Notes: generated by a model not told the origin, from the letters alone. DNA of 64,000 bases from Xanthobacteraceae bacterium (GCA_019635635.1 JAHBZB010000002.1:891204-955203), one strand, 5' to 3'. Shown: positions 9,340 through 17,698, counted from the first letter of the stretch. Numbers and translations are program-made.

Positions 9340-10278
9340 ATGAGCGTCCCTTCGCTTGCTGAACTCCGCAGCGGCGGCAAGCCCGCGCTTGCGCGCGCGC
9401 TCGCTGCGATCGAAACCGAAGCCAATTCGCCCGCGCTCGCCGCACTCCTCGACGAAGCCTGCGCAACCCCAAAAGGTCATGTGCTCGGACTGACCGGCAC
9501 ACCCGGCGTCGGCAAATCGACCCTCATCAATGCGCTGATTGCGCGGGCGCGGGCCACGCACAAAACCATCGCCGTGATCGCGGTCGATCCGTCTTCCAAG
9601 GCGACCGGCGGGGCGTTGCTTGGCGACCGCGCCCGCATGACCACCAATCCCGACGACAAGGGCGTGTTCGTGCGCTCGATGGCGGCGCGCGACCGGCTCG
9701 GCGGCATCTCGAACGAAACCATCGCAGCGGCCGTGTTGATGCGCGCGCTCTACGACCGCGTGATCGTCGAAACCGTCGGTGTCGGCCAGTCGGAGTCCGA
9801 CATCGCGGGGATTGCCGACACGGTGCTGCTCTGCATCCAGCCCGGTGCCGGCGACTCGCTCCAGTTCATGAAAGCGGGCGTGATGGAATTACCCGACGTC
9901 GTCGCCGTCACCAAAGGGGATCTCGGCGCCGCGGCGCGCCGCGCACGCGCGGATGTCGAAGGCGCGCTAGGGCTCTCCGCGCCCGGCGAATGGAAAGCGC
10001 CGGTCGTAACGATTTCGGCGACGACCGGCGACGGGCTCGACCTGCTCGACGAAGCGATTGCGAAGCACGCCGCGTTTCTCGGCGAAGACGGCCGCGGCGC
10101 AAAGCGCATGCAGAAGCAGGAAGCCGCCTGGGTCGACGAAGCGATCAAGGCGCGCTTCGGCAGTGAAGGTCTGGAAGCCGCGCGAGACATAAAGACCGAT
10201 GCCCCCGGCCCGTTCTCGCGCGAGGCCGCACTCGCGGAAGTGCTTCGAAAGCGCCTGAAAGCATTAACCGGCAAGTAA
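9340..10278 (+). CDS. meaB: ArgK/MeaB-family P-loop GTPase
   Basis: This is a 312-residue G3E-type GTPase. Walker A is GTPGVGKST (residues 53-61), followed by VIAVDPSSKATGGALLGDRARM and VETVGVGQSE, all characteristic of MeaB/ArgK. Family members act as chaperones for adenosylcobalamin-dependent methylmalonyl-CoA mutase, gating cofactor loading in the cytosol. No mutase gene is in this window, so the partner must be elsewhere if the role is conserved. I chose the ATG at 9340 (MSVPSLAEL); an in-frame extension to 9256 overlaps the preceding gene and lacks homology-like sequence. Confidence 0.92.
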   Translation: MSVPSLAELRSGGKPALARALAAIETEANSPALAALLDEACATPKGHVLGLTGTPGVGKSTLINALIARARATHKTIAVIAVDPSSKATGGALLGDRARMTTNPDDKGVFVRSMAARDRLGGISNETIAAAVLMRALYDRVIVETVGVGQSESDIAGIADTVLLCIQPGAGDSLQFMKAGVMELPDVVAVTKGDLGAAARRARADVEGALGLSAPGEWKAPVVTISATTGDGLDLLDEAIAKHAAFLGEDGRGAKRMQKQEAAWVDEAIKARFGSEGLEAARDIKTDAPGPFSREAALAEVLRKRLKALTGK

Positions 10279-10331
10279 CCCTGTTCGCGCGATAAATCCC
10301 GCTTAGTAGAGTAAGCGTTGCGTAGGGTGTC

Positions 10332-11468
10332 ATGCGTAGCCGGCGAGCGCCGCGGAAGCGGCCTTCATATTTGCGTTTTGCGCTCGCGCCCGCGCTTTTT
10401 CTCCTCGGCACCACCCAGGCTGCCTATCAGGATCTCGGCAGCCTGCTCGCCAAGGAAGCGGGTCTCACCGAACGCGCCCGCGCGCACCTGATGCAGGGCG
10501 CGCTCTCCTCCTTAAAAACCGCGACGCTCTCGCTGCCGACCAATAACTTCTTCGCCTTGCCCGAGACGCCGCTGCGCGCGGTGCCACCGGCCGATGTCGA
10601 CATCACCGGCTCGCTGCCGCGCGAGGACGGCACGGTCGCGCCGAGAGGCGCGATCACGGCCGCGATTAACCGCTCCAACAAAGCCGATAAAATTCTGAAG
10701 CCGGTCACGTTCCTGCCAAACGATATTGCGCTCTCGCTCGAACTCGACCCTTCCGCGCCGCATACGGCCGGCCTGTTCGATACCGACGAGCCGAGCGCGG
10801 ACCGCGCCGGAAGCCTCGCGCACGCTCCCGATCTGCCGGCAGCCGACCCGACCAAATCGTTCCGTATGAGCAGCCTCTTGTTCGACGCCGAGGACGCCTT
10901 CTCGCCGCCCGGCGCATTCAAGCACCGGCAATATGTCCCGCCGGCGGTGGTGCCTGACAATTCGCCGGACGCGCCGCTGCATGCAACCCGCAAGCTGACG
11001 CCGGCGGAGCGGCTCAATCTCACCGCCGCGACGCGCGCCAAGGCGGTCAAATGCCTGGCGGAAGCGATCTATTTCGAGGCGCGCTCCGAGCCCGAGAAAG
11101 GACAGATGGCGGTCGCGCAGGTCGTCATCAACCGTGCGTTCTCGGGCTACTATCCAAACGACATTTGCGGCGTGGTCTATCAGAACAAGCACCGCCATTT
11201 GTCCTGCCAGTTCACGTTCGCATGCGACGGCATTCCCGACATCGTCAACAGCAAGCCCCATTGGGAGCTTGCGCAGCGCCTCGCCAACGAGGCGCTCGAC
11301 GGCAAGGGCTATCTCGACGATGTCGGCAAGGCGACGCACTACCACGCCTATTACGTGCGGCCGTATTGGGCGAAGAAGATGCGCAAAATGGCGCGGATCG
11401 GCGCGCACACGTTCTACTTCCCCTACGAATGGGAAGTGAACGACTCGACCGCGACGGCCGAGCAGTAA
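10332..11468 (+). CDS. SleB/CwlJ-type cell wall hydrolase
   Basis: The 378-residue protein has an N-terminal membrane anchor (about residues 16-35), a long Pro/Ala-rich linker to about residue 230, and a C-terminal Hydrolase_2 domain starting AEAIYFEARSEPEKGQ. The motifs EARSEP-KG--AVAQVV-NR, CGVVYQ and CQFTFACDG are the SleB/CwlJ signature; the glutamate in YFEAR is the presumed catalytic residue. Family members cut peptidoglycan as lytic transglycosylase-like enzymes. In non-sporulating alphaproteobacteria they presumably remodel the wall. The gene converges on the small minus-strand gene 8 bp away. Confidence 0.92.
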   Translation: MRSRRAPRKRPSYLRFALAPALFLLGTTQAAYQDLGSLLAKEAGLTERARAHLMQGALSSLKTATLSLPTNNFFALPETPLRAVPPADVDITGSLPREDGTVAPRGAITAAINRSNKADKILKPVTFLPNDIALSLELDPSAPHTAGLFDTDEPSADRAGSLAHAPDLPAADPTKSFRMSSLLFDAEDAFSPPGAFKHRQYVPPAVVPDNSPDAPLHATRKLTPAERLNLTAATRAKAVKCLAEAIYFEARSEPEKGQMAVAQVVINRAFSGYYPNDICGVVYQNKHRHLSCQFTFACDGIPDIVNSKPHWELAQRLANEALDGKGYLDDVGKATHYHAYYVRPYWAKKMRKMARIGAHTFYFPYEWEVNDSTATAEQ

Positions 11469-11475
11469 GCCTCGT

Positions 11476-11616
11476 TCAGAGCAGGAACGGATCGACGCGG
11501 CCGAGCGCCGTGACGAGCACGATCAGGCCGAACACCAGAATCATTCCGGTCGCGGCGAGGCCTGCGATCAGCGAAAAATCGACCAGCATTCCGGGGACGG
11601 CTTTCATGTGGCGCAT
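11476..11616 (-). CDS. Single-helix small membrane protein (46 aa), unknown
   Basis: The predicted 46-residue product starts MRHMKAVPGMLVDFSLIAGL and has one long hydrophobic stretch ending LGRVDPFLL. I placed the start at the ATG with an AGGAG 5 bp upstream; the frame extends further but with non-membrane, basic sequence. No family is recognised. Support is a good ribosome-binding site and a plausible transmembrane helix. Confidence 0.55.
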   Translation of the reverse strand: MRHMKAVPGMLVDFSLIAGLAATGMILVFGLIVLVTALGRVDPFLL

Positions 11617-11729
11617 GACGACTCCTTTTTCCGGAGCCGGTCCCGACCGCCCTGCTCCCGTAACATCTTCGCCCAACAACCGCCCTGAACCTTTTTGGTT
11701 CCACAAGACTTTGGGGCTACAAGCCGGGT

Positions 11730-11999
11730 ATGGCCGTCTATGTCGATGAAGCGATCTGGAACTGGCAGGGAATGCGCTGGGCGCACCTGATCGCGGATGG
11801 CGAAGACGAACTCCACCGCTTCGCGGCGGAACTCGGCATCTCCCGGCTGGTCTATCAGGGACCGCCCAAGACGGCGCATCCGCACTACGACATCACCGCG
11901 TTCGAGCGGCGGCGGGCCGTCGCACGTGGTGCGATCCTGTGCACGCGGGAAGAGATCGTCGTGGTGCTGCGGCGGCTGAAGACGCGACGCGGGCTTTAA
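11730..11999 (+). CDS. DUF4031 domain protein
   Basis: This 89-residue protein starts MAVYVDEAIWNWQGMRWAHL. It has the DUF4031 pattern: VYVD at the start, W-HL-AD, ELHRFAAELGI, and H-DIT--ERRRAVA-GA toward the end. The function of the family is unknown. The 3' end overlaps the convergent M48 protease gene by 4 nt. Confidence 0.82.
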   Translation: MAVYVDEAIWNWQGMRWAHLIADGEDELHRFAAELGISRLVYQGPPKTAHPHYDITAFERRRAVARGAILCTREEIVVVLRRLKTRRGL

Positions 12000-13162
12000 G
12001 AGCGCCAGGGGTTGGGCTTGGCCGGATCGGGTGCCCAGCCTGCCTGCGGTTGGGGCTGCGGCTGCGGGCTCGGCGATCCCCAGGGACCGGGCGCCGGCGT
12101 CCCGGTATCGGTCTCGGCGGCTTCCGCCTGTGAGGCATGCGCGCTTTCAAAATCATCCGGATCGGGCAATGCGATCGGGCCCGGATCATGCCCACCTGCG
12201 GTGCGGATCAGAGCTTCGACGCGCTTTTCAATCGCAGGATGCGTCGAAAAGAGGTCGACAAAGCCTGAATTTGGATTGTCGACGCACATCTCCATCACCG
12301 AAGAGGTGGCACTGCGCAATTCGCCCCGGTTCTCGATCTTGCGAAGCGCTGAAATCATGGCGTCGGGATTTTTCGTAAGTTCAACCGCGCCCGCGTCGGC
12401 GAGATACTCGCGCGAGCGCGACAGCGCAAAACGGATCACGATGGAAAGAACCCATGCGAGCGCGATGATCGCAAGCGCGATCAGGATCGCGGCGATTGCG
12501 CCGCCACCGCTCTTGCGGTTGCTCGACGAACTCGAACTCCAGCGCGTGCCGCTCGAACGCGAGTTGAACATGATCCGGAAGGTCAATTCGCCGATGAAGG
12601 AAATGATGCCGGCCATCACGACCGCGACCACGAGGAGCTTCACGTCGCCGTTGCGGATATGCGTCAGCTCGTGCGCGAGTACGGCCTCGATCTCGGAATC
12701 GTCGAGACGGTCCAGAAGGCCGCGCGTGACCGCGATCGTGTATTGGTTCTGATTCAGGCCGGTGGCGTAGGCGTTGAGGGCGGTGTCTTCCGTGATCTTC
12801 AGCTTCGGTATCGGAATTCCGCGCGAGATGCAGAGATTTTCGAGGAGATTATAGAGCTTCGGCTCTTCCTTGCGCGTTACGCCATGTGCGCCGGTCTGGT
12901 TGTCGATCATCGACTGGTGAAAGCGGTACGCGATCAGAAGCCAGACAACGGTGATCGCGGTCGAAACCGGAGCGGCGTATTTAAGGTCGCGGAACGCAAA
13001 AGCGAGAATATAATCGAGCGGCGCGTCGCCCATCGTGAAGGCGCGGAAAATCAGCGCGCCCGCGAAGGTCAGCATATAGACAAGGAAGAACAGCCCCACG
13101 ATCAGGAGCGTGGAGCGAATCCGGTTCGAGCGGATATGCGTATAGAGCCCGTAGGCTGCCAT
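11996..13162 (-). CDS. M48-family membrane zinc metalloprotease (HtpX/YcaL-like)
   Basis: The 388-residue protein has two N-terminal helices (about residues 19-38 and 65-79), then the M48 catalytic region with HELTH at 164-168 (zinc ligands H164 and H168), two further hydrophobic segments around 175-190 and 225-255, and the downstream third-ligand region SREYLADAGAVELT. The C-terminus is a Pro/Gln-rich tail ending PNPWRS. M48 membrane proteases take part in quality control of membrane proteins. It lies directly downstream of a LemA gene; M48/LemA pairs are common and likely form one operon. Confidence 0.93.
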   Translation of the reverse strand: MAAYGLYTHIRSNRIRSTLLIVGLFFLVYMLTFAGALIFRAFTMGDAPLDYILAFAFRDLKYAAPVSTAITVVWLLIAYRFHQSMIDNQTGAHGVTRKEEPKLYNLLENLCISRGIPIPKLKITEDTALNAYATGLNQNQYTIAVTRGLLDRLDDSEIEAVLAHELTHIRNGDVKLLVVAVVMAGIISFIGELTFRIMFNSRSSGTRWSSSSSSNRKSGGGAIAAILIALAIIALAWVLSIVIRFALSRSREYLADAGAVELTKNPDAMISALRKIENRGELRSATSSVMEMCVDNPNSGFVDLFSTHPAIEKRVEALIRTAGGHDPGPIALPDPDDFESAHASQAEAAETDTGTPAPGPWGSPSPQPQPQPQAGWAPDPAKPNPWRS

Positions 13163-13228
13163 GGTCGGCGCTCGTCCCCGAGAATGCGAACGGCCCGGCA
13201 GGTGATGCCGGGCCGCTGCTTGCTACGA

Positions 13229-13792
13229 TCAGAACTTCACGTTCGGCGCGACTTCGAGCTGCGGACGCGCATCGCCCACATCGAAGAACTCGCGGTGACG
13301 GAAACCGAGCGCGCCGGCGAACAGCGCCGCAGGCAACTGCTCGATCGCGGTGTTGTATTCCTGGACCGCGTTGTTGAAGAAGCGGCGGACGGCTGCGAGC
13401 TTGTTTTCGATATCCGAAAGCTCGGTCTGCAACTGCTGGAAGTTGGTATTCGCCTTGAGGTCCGGATAGGCCTCGGCGAGCGCGAACAGACCGCCGAGCG
13501 CCTTGGTCAGCATGTTCTCCGCCTGCGCGGCTTGCGCCGGGCCCTTGGCGGCGATCGCGCTGTTGCGCGCGGCGATCACAGCCTCGAGCGTGCCGCGCTC
13601 GTGGCTCGCATAGCCTTTGACGGTCTCGACGAGGTTCGGGATCAGGTCGTGCCGCTGCTTGAGCTGCACGTCGATGTCGGCATAGGCCTGGTTGGCGCGC
13701 TGCCGGAGCGCGACAAGGCCGTTGTAGACGAATATGACGTAGAGAACGAGCACGCCGATAATACCGAGCGTGACCAGCAAGCCAGTGGACAT
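13229..13792 (-). CDS. LemA family protein
   Basis: The 187-residue protein has one N-terminal membrane helix (LVTLGIIGVLVLYVIFVYNG) followed by the helical LemA domain. The signatures N-LV-LR-R--QA-ADIDVQLKQRHDLIPNLV and FNNAVQEYNT are clear. The biochemical role of LemA proteins is unsettled. The gene is 66 bp upstream of the M48 protease on the same strand, consistent with a functional pair. Confidence 0.93.
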   Translation of the reverse strand: MSTGLLVTLGIIGVLVLYVIFVYNGLVALRQRANQAYADIDVQLKQRHDLIPNLVETVKGYASHERGTLEAVIAARNSAIAAKGPAQAAQAENMLTKALGGLFALAEAYPDLKANTNFQQLQTELSDIENKLAAVRRFFNNAVQEYNTAIEQLPAALFAGALGFRHREFFDVGDARPQLEVAPNVKF

Positions 13793-13869
13793 CTAGAACT
13801 CCCTCAGGGCGATTTGCCTCTGCCGGAGCCTAGCGCAGATTCCAGCAAAAGTGCGAGGGCTTAAGGGGT

Positions 13870-15594
13870 CTAGGCGGCGTGGGTTTTCCTGTCCGGAGGC
13901 GACGGCGCGATCCGGATACAGTTGCGGCCCGCGGATTTCGCGGTGTAGAGCGCCCGGTCGGCCCGCTCGATCAATTCTTCGACATCGCGGTCGTGACCGC
14001 TCACCGCAGCACAGCCGATGCTCACGGTAATGGCAAGATCCTTGCCGTCGAAGGGAATGATGCTGTCGGCGATGACCAGACGGATACGCTCGGCCAATTC
14101 GTGCGCGTCATGCTCGCTGACTTCGCGCAGCAACACGACGAACTCCTCGCCGCCGAAGCGCGCGACCTTGTCGGTCTCCCGCAGCGTCTGCGCGATCAGT
14201 TCGCCCACGCGGCGAATGACGGCATCGCCCGCGGGATGACCATGCTCGTCGTTGACGCGCTTGAAATGATCGATATCGATGACCAGCATCGCGATCGAGC
14301 GGCTATAGCGCTGATAGTAGCGCATGGCGTCGGTACCCGCTTCCATGAAGGCGCGGCGGTTCAGAAGATTGGTCAGCGGATCGGTTTCCGCGAGCTTGCG
14401 CAGGCTGGCGATGTCTTCGGCGAATTTCCGCGCCTCTTCCGCGGCCTTCTGCTCCGCTTCCTGGGTGAGGCGCTCGACGAAGCCGATGCGCAGCAGGAGC
14501 GACCGCAGCGAAGTGGAAAGATGAATCACCTCGGCCGAGCCGCGCAGGCGCGGCAAGGTGGTGGCGCCATTCTCGCGACCGATGCGGTCGGCGGCCTTGG
14601 TAAGCTGATGGATCGGACCGGCGACGCGTTTTGCGATTGCGCCCGCGAGCAGGATGCCGAAAATCGCGACCACCGTGCCGATGCCGACAATGGTCCAGAA
14701 CATCTGCCGCGCCGCCGCGAAGGCAACGTCACCGCTGCGCCGTGCGATTACGCCCCAGCCCATGCCGGGATAATCGCGGTGGCCGTCCATCAGCGCGTAA
14801 CCCGACAGCGCTTCGCCGCTTGGGCCATGATCGACGAAAACCTGATGTTTGGCCTTGCGCATCTGCGCGACCTGCGCCGACGGATAGCGCGCGCGATAGT
14901 CCTTCGAGCCGAGCAGCACTTCGCCAGACGGTGTCACGACCACGAGCTGGTCGCCGTCGCGCTCCATCGCGCTGCGGATTTCCTCGATCTCGCGCCAGTG
15001 AATCGCGGCGACCAGCACGCCGGCCAGTTCGTTGTTATAGTTGTAGACGGGAAACGCGAACTTGACGAAAGAGATCGCCTCGTCCTTGCCGTTACGCACC
15101 GCGCGGTCGAGCGCTTCCCTATCCGGCGCGTCCTCGATCGACGGTCCCTGCAACGCCTTCAGGAACCACGCCTCTTCGGCCACGTTCTCATTTTCGCGAA
15201 AGCCGTCGGACGCGACCAGCACCTTGCCTTCCTTCGAGACGAAGGCGAGCCAAGTGTAATCCGAAAAACTCGCATTGAGCCGGTCGAGTGCGGGGCGCAG
15301 CACTTTCGGATCGGACGAAACCGCCGAGCGGATCAGATCGAACTTCGTATAGGACTGAATGCGGTGGAACACCTGCTGGAAATAACGGTCCATACGGTCG
15401 GACGCGGTTTCCGAAATCTGGATCATCTCGCGGCTGAGCAGCCGCGTCGTTTCCTGGCGACCGACATAGGCGGCGCCGAAGGCGATGGCGAAGGACACGA
15501 ACAGGCACAGCGCGGTGGTCGCGAGCGCGATCTGCTCGCGGACCGTCAAACGGTCCTCGAACGCCCAGACTTTTTCTTTCAGTTTCGCGAGCAA
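13870..15594 (-). CDS. Membrane diguanylate cyclase with Cache-type sensor, HAMP and GGDEF
   Basis: The 574-residue sensor has a transmembrane helix (about 22-45), an extracytoplasmic Cache/dCache-like domain (about 50-290), a second helix (about 300-320), a HAMP segment, a short coiled coil rich in E and A, and a C-terminal GGDEF domain. The active-site loop is intact as GGEEF (481-485), and an inhibitory I-site RxxD (RETD, 472-475) lies five residues before it. It should therefore make c-di-GMP and be feedback-inhibited. The ligand is unknown. It is transcribed away from the thioredoxin operon with about 240 bp between the starts. Confidence 0.95.
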   Translation of the reverse strand: MLAKLKEKVWAFEDRLTVREQIALATTALCLFVSFAIAFGAAYVGRQETTRLLSREMIQISETASDRMDRYFQQVFHRIQSYTKFDLIRSAVSSDPKVLRPALDRLNASFSDYTWLAFVSKEGKVLVASDGFRENENVAEEAWFLKALQGPSIEDAPDREALDRAVRNGKDEAISFVKFAFPVYNYNNELAGVLVAAIHWREIEEIRSAMERDGDQLVVVTPSGEVLLGSKDYRARYPSAQVAQMRKAKHQVFVDHGPSGEALSGYALMDGHRDYPGMGWGVIARRSGDVAFAAARQMFWTIVGIGTVVAIFGILLAGAIAKRVAGPIHQLTKAADRIGRENGATTLPRLRGSAEVIHLSTSLRSLLLRIGFVERLTQEAEQKAAEEARKFAEDIASLRKLAETDPLTNLLNRRAFMEAGTDAMRYYQRYSRSIAMLVIDIDHFKRVNDEHGHPAGDAVIRRVGELIAQTLRETDKVARFGGEEFVVLLREVSEHDAHELAERIRLVIADSIIPFDGKDLAITVSIGCAAVSGHDRDVEELIERADRALYTAKSAGRNCIRIAPSPPDRKTHAA

Positions 15595-15836
15595 AATTAA
15601 GCCCCGTGTCGCCGGACTCTTCGGTCCTTGATCCCGGAGCGATTTCTAACCCTGTGGCCACCAGTATCCCGTTACAATCGACGGTAAAATTGGAGAAAAG
15701 GGCTAAAGCGCCGTTTACCAAACGGGGCTTTACGCTCGCGGCTTTGTGACCCACGCGCTCCTGTTTGCGGCTGCATGCCCGGCGTCATCGCGGTATCCAG
15801 TAACACCCGGTTAGGCATATCGCGGAGAGAGCGGAC

Positions 15837-16232
15837 ATGAATCGCAGGCAGTTCACGGCGCTCGCGCTTGCCGCACTGGCAACGCCGCTTTCCGTCGGCC
15901 GGGCCATGGCGGCCTTTACCGATTACCAGGCCGAGAACTTCGTGCGGCTGCTTTCGAGCGGCGGGCCGGTCGTGGTGCACGTTCACGCCGACTGGTGCCC
16001 GGTCTGCCGCGCCCAGATTCCGGTAATGAACAAGGTGCTGGCGCAGCCGGCCTACAAGAACGTGCGGGCGGTGCGCGTGAACTTCGACAAGGAACAGAAA
16101 TTTCTCGCCGACTATAAAGTCGTGCGGCAGTCCACTATCCTGATCTTCAAGGGCGGAAAGGAAATCGCCCGCCTTTCCTACGAGACCGACCCGGCCCGTA
16201 TCGAGCAGACGCTCGCGCGCGCCATTTCATAA
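15837..16232 (+). CDS. Exported thioredoxin-like protein with CPVC active site
   Basis: The 131-residue protein has a short Arg-containing signal peptide (MNRRQFTALALAALATPLSV, cleavage likely near A25-A26). The thioredoxin fold follows with the redox motif ADWCPVC (C54, C57). The position of the conserved cis-proline reads RQST, so Ser stands where Pro is usual; this is seen in some exported thioredoxin-like families. It probably acts in the periplasm as a thiol reductase or relay. It is the first gene of an operon with the TGA-containing paralogue (12 bp downstream) and ccdA, which would supply electrons across the membrane. GGAGAG is its ribosome-binding site. Confidence 0.9.
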   Translation: MNRRQFTALALAALATPLSVGRAMAAFTDYQAENFVRLLSSGGPVVVHVHADWCPVCRAQIPVMNKVLAQPAYKNVRAVRVNFDKEQKFLADYKVVRQSTILIFKGGKEIARLSYETDPARIEQTLARAIS

Positions 16233-16244
16233 CGGAGCAAAACC

Positions 16245-16637
16245 ATGCGCCGGATTCTCCTCGCTTTCCTCGCGCTCGCCATGACGACTTCGCTTGCCAT
16301 GGCGGCCTTCGTGACCTTCGAGAAAACAAAATTCGACGCGCTCGTGAAATCGAACGCACCGGTCGTGATCCATTCCCACGAATGGTGGTGACCGACCTGC
16401 CGTGCGCAGGCGAATGTCCTGGAAGGACTTCAGAAAGATCCGAAATTCTCGAAAGTGACGCTGTTCCGCGCGAGTGCGAGCGACGAGCGGGAATTCCTTT
16501 CCTCGATCAAGGTTACCTCGCGTAGCGTGATCGTAGTTTACGCAGGCGGCAAGGAAATCGGCCGTCTCAACTGGATAACCGATGCCGCGCAGATCCGCGC
16601 GTTGCTCGAACAGGCGGTAGCGCAGGCAGGCGAATGA
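16245..16637 (+). CDS. Thioredoxin-like protein with in-frame TGA at first redox Cys: candidate selenoprotein (UPTC)
   Basis: Reading through one in-frame TGA (16389-16391, codon 49), this is a 130-residue protein of the same size and architecture as its upstream neighbour: signal peptide MRRILLAFLALAMTTSLAMA, thioredoxin-like fold, and C-terminal helix. HEWW-TGA-PTCRAQ aligns residue for residue with HADW-C-PVCRAQ of the paralogue, so the TGA stands exactly at the N-terminal catalytic Cys. There is no other stop or frameshift, the ribosome-binding site is good (CGGAG, 7 bp), and the terminal TGA overlaps the ccdA ATG. Selenocysteine insertion is the most informative reading; the alternative is a TGC-to-TGA nonsense mutation or a sequencing error. 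Like the paralogue it has Ser at the cis-Pro position. Confidence 0.7.
16396..16433 (+). other. Candidate SECIS-like hairpins downstream of the TGA
   Basis: Two short stem-loops follow the TGA. The first is cctgc/gcagg (16396-16400 with 16406-16410, loop cgtgc), which begins only 4 nt after the codon. The second is ctgga/ttcag (16419-16423 with 16429-16433, one G-U pair, loop aggac); its loop guanines are about 34 nt past the TGA. The second is the better positioned for a bacterial SECIS, which is known to be a small hairpin with G in the apical loop a few tens of nucleotides downstream. Both are short and were found by eye. Confidence 0.35.
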
Positions 16638-17347
16638 CAGCAATCCTTCTCGCGTTCTTCGCCGGCACGTTTACGGTCATCAATCCCTGCATCCTGCCGC
16701 TACTGCCGGTCGTGGTAGCGGCAGCCTTCGCCAACGGAAAATTGGGTGCGGCAGCACTGCTCGCCGGACTGGTCGCAGGCTTCGCAACACTGGGCGTCCT
16801 TGTGAACGCCACCGGTGCGCTGTTCGGAATCGGCGAAAACACGTTGCGGATTGCGGTCGCGATCCTGCTTCTTGTTTTCGCCGCGGTGCTGTTGATCTCA
16901 CCGCTGGAACGGCGCTTTTCCAATCTGGTTGCGCCGGTCGGCGCGGCCGGCGCCAATCTCGCGGCACGCGCGGGAAATTACGGCATCGCAGGTCAGTTCG
17001 CGGTCGGCATCCTGCTAGGGGCGATCTGGGCACCCTGCTCCGGACCTTCGGTCGGGGCAGCACTTTCGCTCGCGGCAGAAGCGGGCGGCTATCTCATCGC
17101 CGCCGCTCGCATGACGGCGTTCGCGCTCGGCGCGGCACTCGTGCTTTTTCTGGTTGCGATCGGTGCACGCTCGCTTGCGAACCGCAGCGGCGGCGTCGCG
17201 AAGATCGCGCCTTATGCGAAGAAAATCGCCGGCAGCGCGTTTCTTCTGGTCGGCGTCCTGATGCTCACCGGGTTCGACCGGCGCATCGAAGCGGTGCTGG
17301 TCGGGTTAATGCCCGACTGGCTCGTTACGTTCACCACGCAATTCTAG
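16634..17347 (+). CDS. ccdA: CcdA-type transmembrane thiol-disulfide reductase
   Basis: The 237-residue protein has six hydrophobic helices. It has the two CcdA/DsbD-beta cysteines, C19 in INPCILPLLP and C135 in WAPCSGPS, each in a Pro-containing helix turn. CcdA proteins carry reducing equivalents from cytoplasmic thioredoxin to periplasmic thioredoxin-like partners. The two exported thioredoxin-like proteins encoded immediately upstream are the obvious partners. The start ATG overlaps the stop of the TGA-containing gene, so ribosomes would normally arrive by reading through that gene. A terminator follows. Confidence 0.93.
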   Translation: MTAILLAFFAGTFTVINPCILPLLPVVVAAAFANGKLGAAALLAGLVAGFATLGVLVNATGALFGIGENTLRIAVAILLLVFAAVLLISPLERRFSNLVAPVGAAGANLAARAGNYGIAGQFAVGILLGAIWAPCSGPSVGAALSLAAEAGGYLIAAARMTAFALGAALVLFLVAIGARSLANRSGGVAKIAPYAKKIAGSAFLLVGVLMLTGFDRRIEAVLVGLMPDWLVTFTTQF

Positions 17348-17356
17348 GCGCGAAAA

Positions 17357-17380
17357 CGGGAGTCGCTTTCACGACTCCCG
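17357..17380. terminator. Intrinsic terminator after ccdA
   Basis: A 9-bp stem (cgggagtcg / cgactcccg) with a 6-nt loop is followed by cttt on the plus strand and preceded by aaaa, so it may also serve the convergent small secreted-protein gene. Confidence 0.75.
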
Positions 17381-17395
17381 CTTTGAACGCCGACG

Positions 17396-17614
17396 TTAGC
17401 GTGCGTCGGCGCGGCTGACGCACGAGCCGGCCGAGGTCGAATCCTTCGACTTGTCCTTCATGCCCTTCTGACACGCAGCCATGGTGTCGAAGCTGCAATC
17501 GATCTTGTCGGTGCCTTTCAGACAGAAGTTTTTGCTGCCGACGATCTGCGGCGCTTGCGCGGAAGCGGCGGTCATGGCGAAGGCGAGGATGGTTCCAGCA
17601 ATAGCGAGGCGCAT
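17396..17614 (-). CDS. Small secreted Cys-containing protein (DUF3551-like)
   Basis: The 72-residue product has a signal peptide (MRLAIAGTILAFAMTAASAQ) and a short mature part with three cysteines: FCLKGTDKIDCSF, TMAACQKG and GSCVSRADAR. The spacing resembles DUF3551, a family of small exported proteins abundant in rhizobia, of unknown role. I chose the ATG at 17614, with GGGAG upstream; the longer frame adds non-signal sequence. Confidence 0.75.
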   Translation of the reverse strand: MRLAIAGTILAFAMTAASAQAPQIVGSKNFCLKGTDKIDCSFDTMAACQKGMKDKSKDSTSAGSCVSRADAR

Positions 17615-17698
17615 ATTCGTTTCTCCCTTTGACGCCCTCCGTGAGGCGGCAACACGAGGAGACAGGCTTGGTTCCAAAGGAACAAGGTTTTCGCGCGA

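Noticed and set aside
13879-15600. 573-codon plus-strand open frame opposite the diguanylate cyclase
   Set aside because: It mirrors the GGDEF protein codon by codon and has no recognisable domain; high GC makes such antisense frames common here.
16455-16637. Separate 60-codon gene starting with GTG downstream of the TGA
   Set aside because: It has no ribosome-binding site and begins in the middle of a thioredoxin fold; it is the second part of the gene at 16245-16637.
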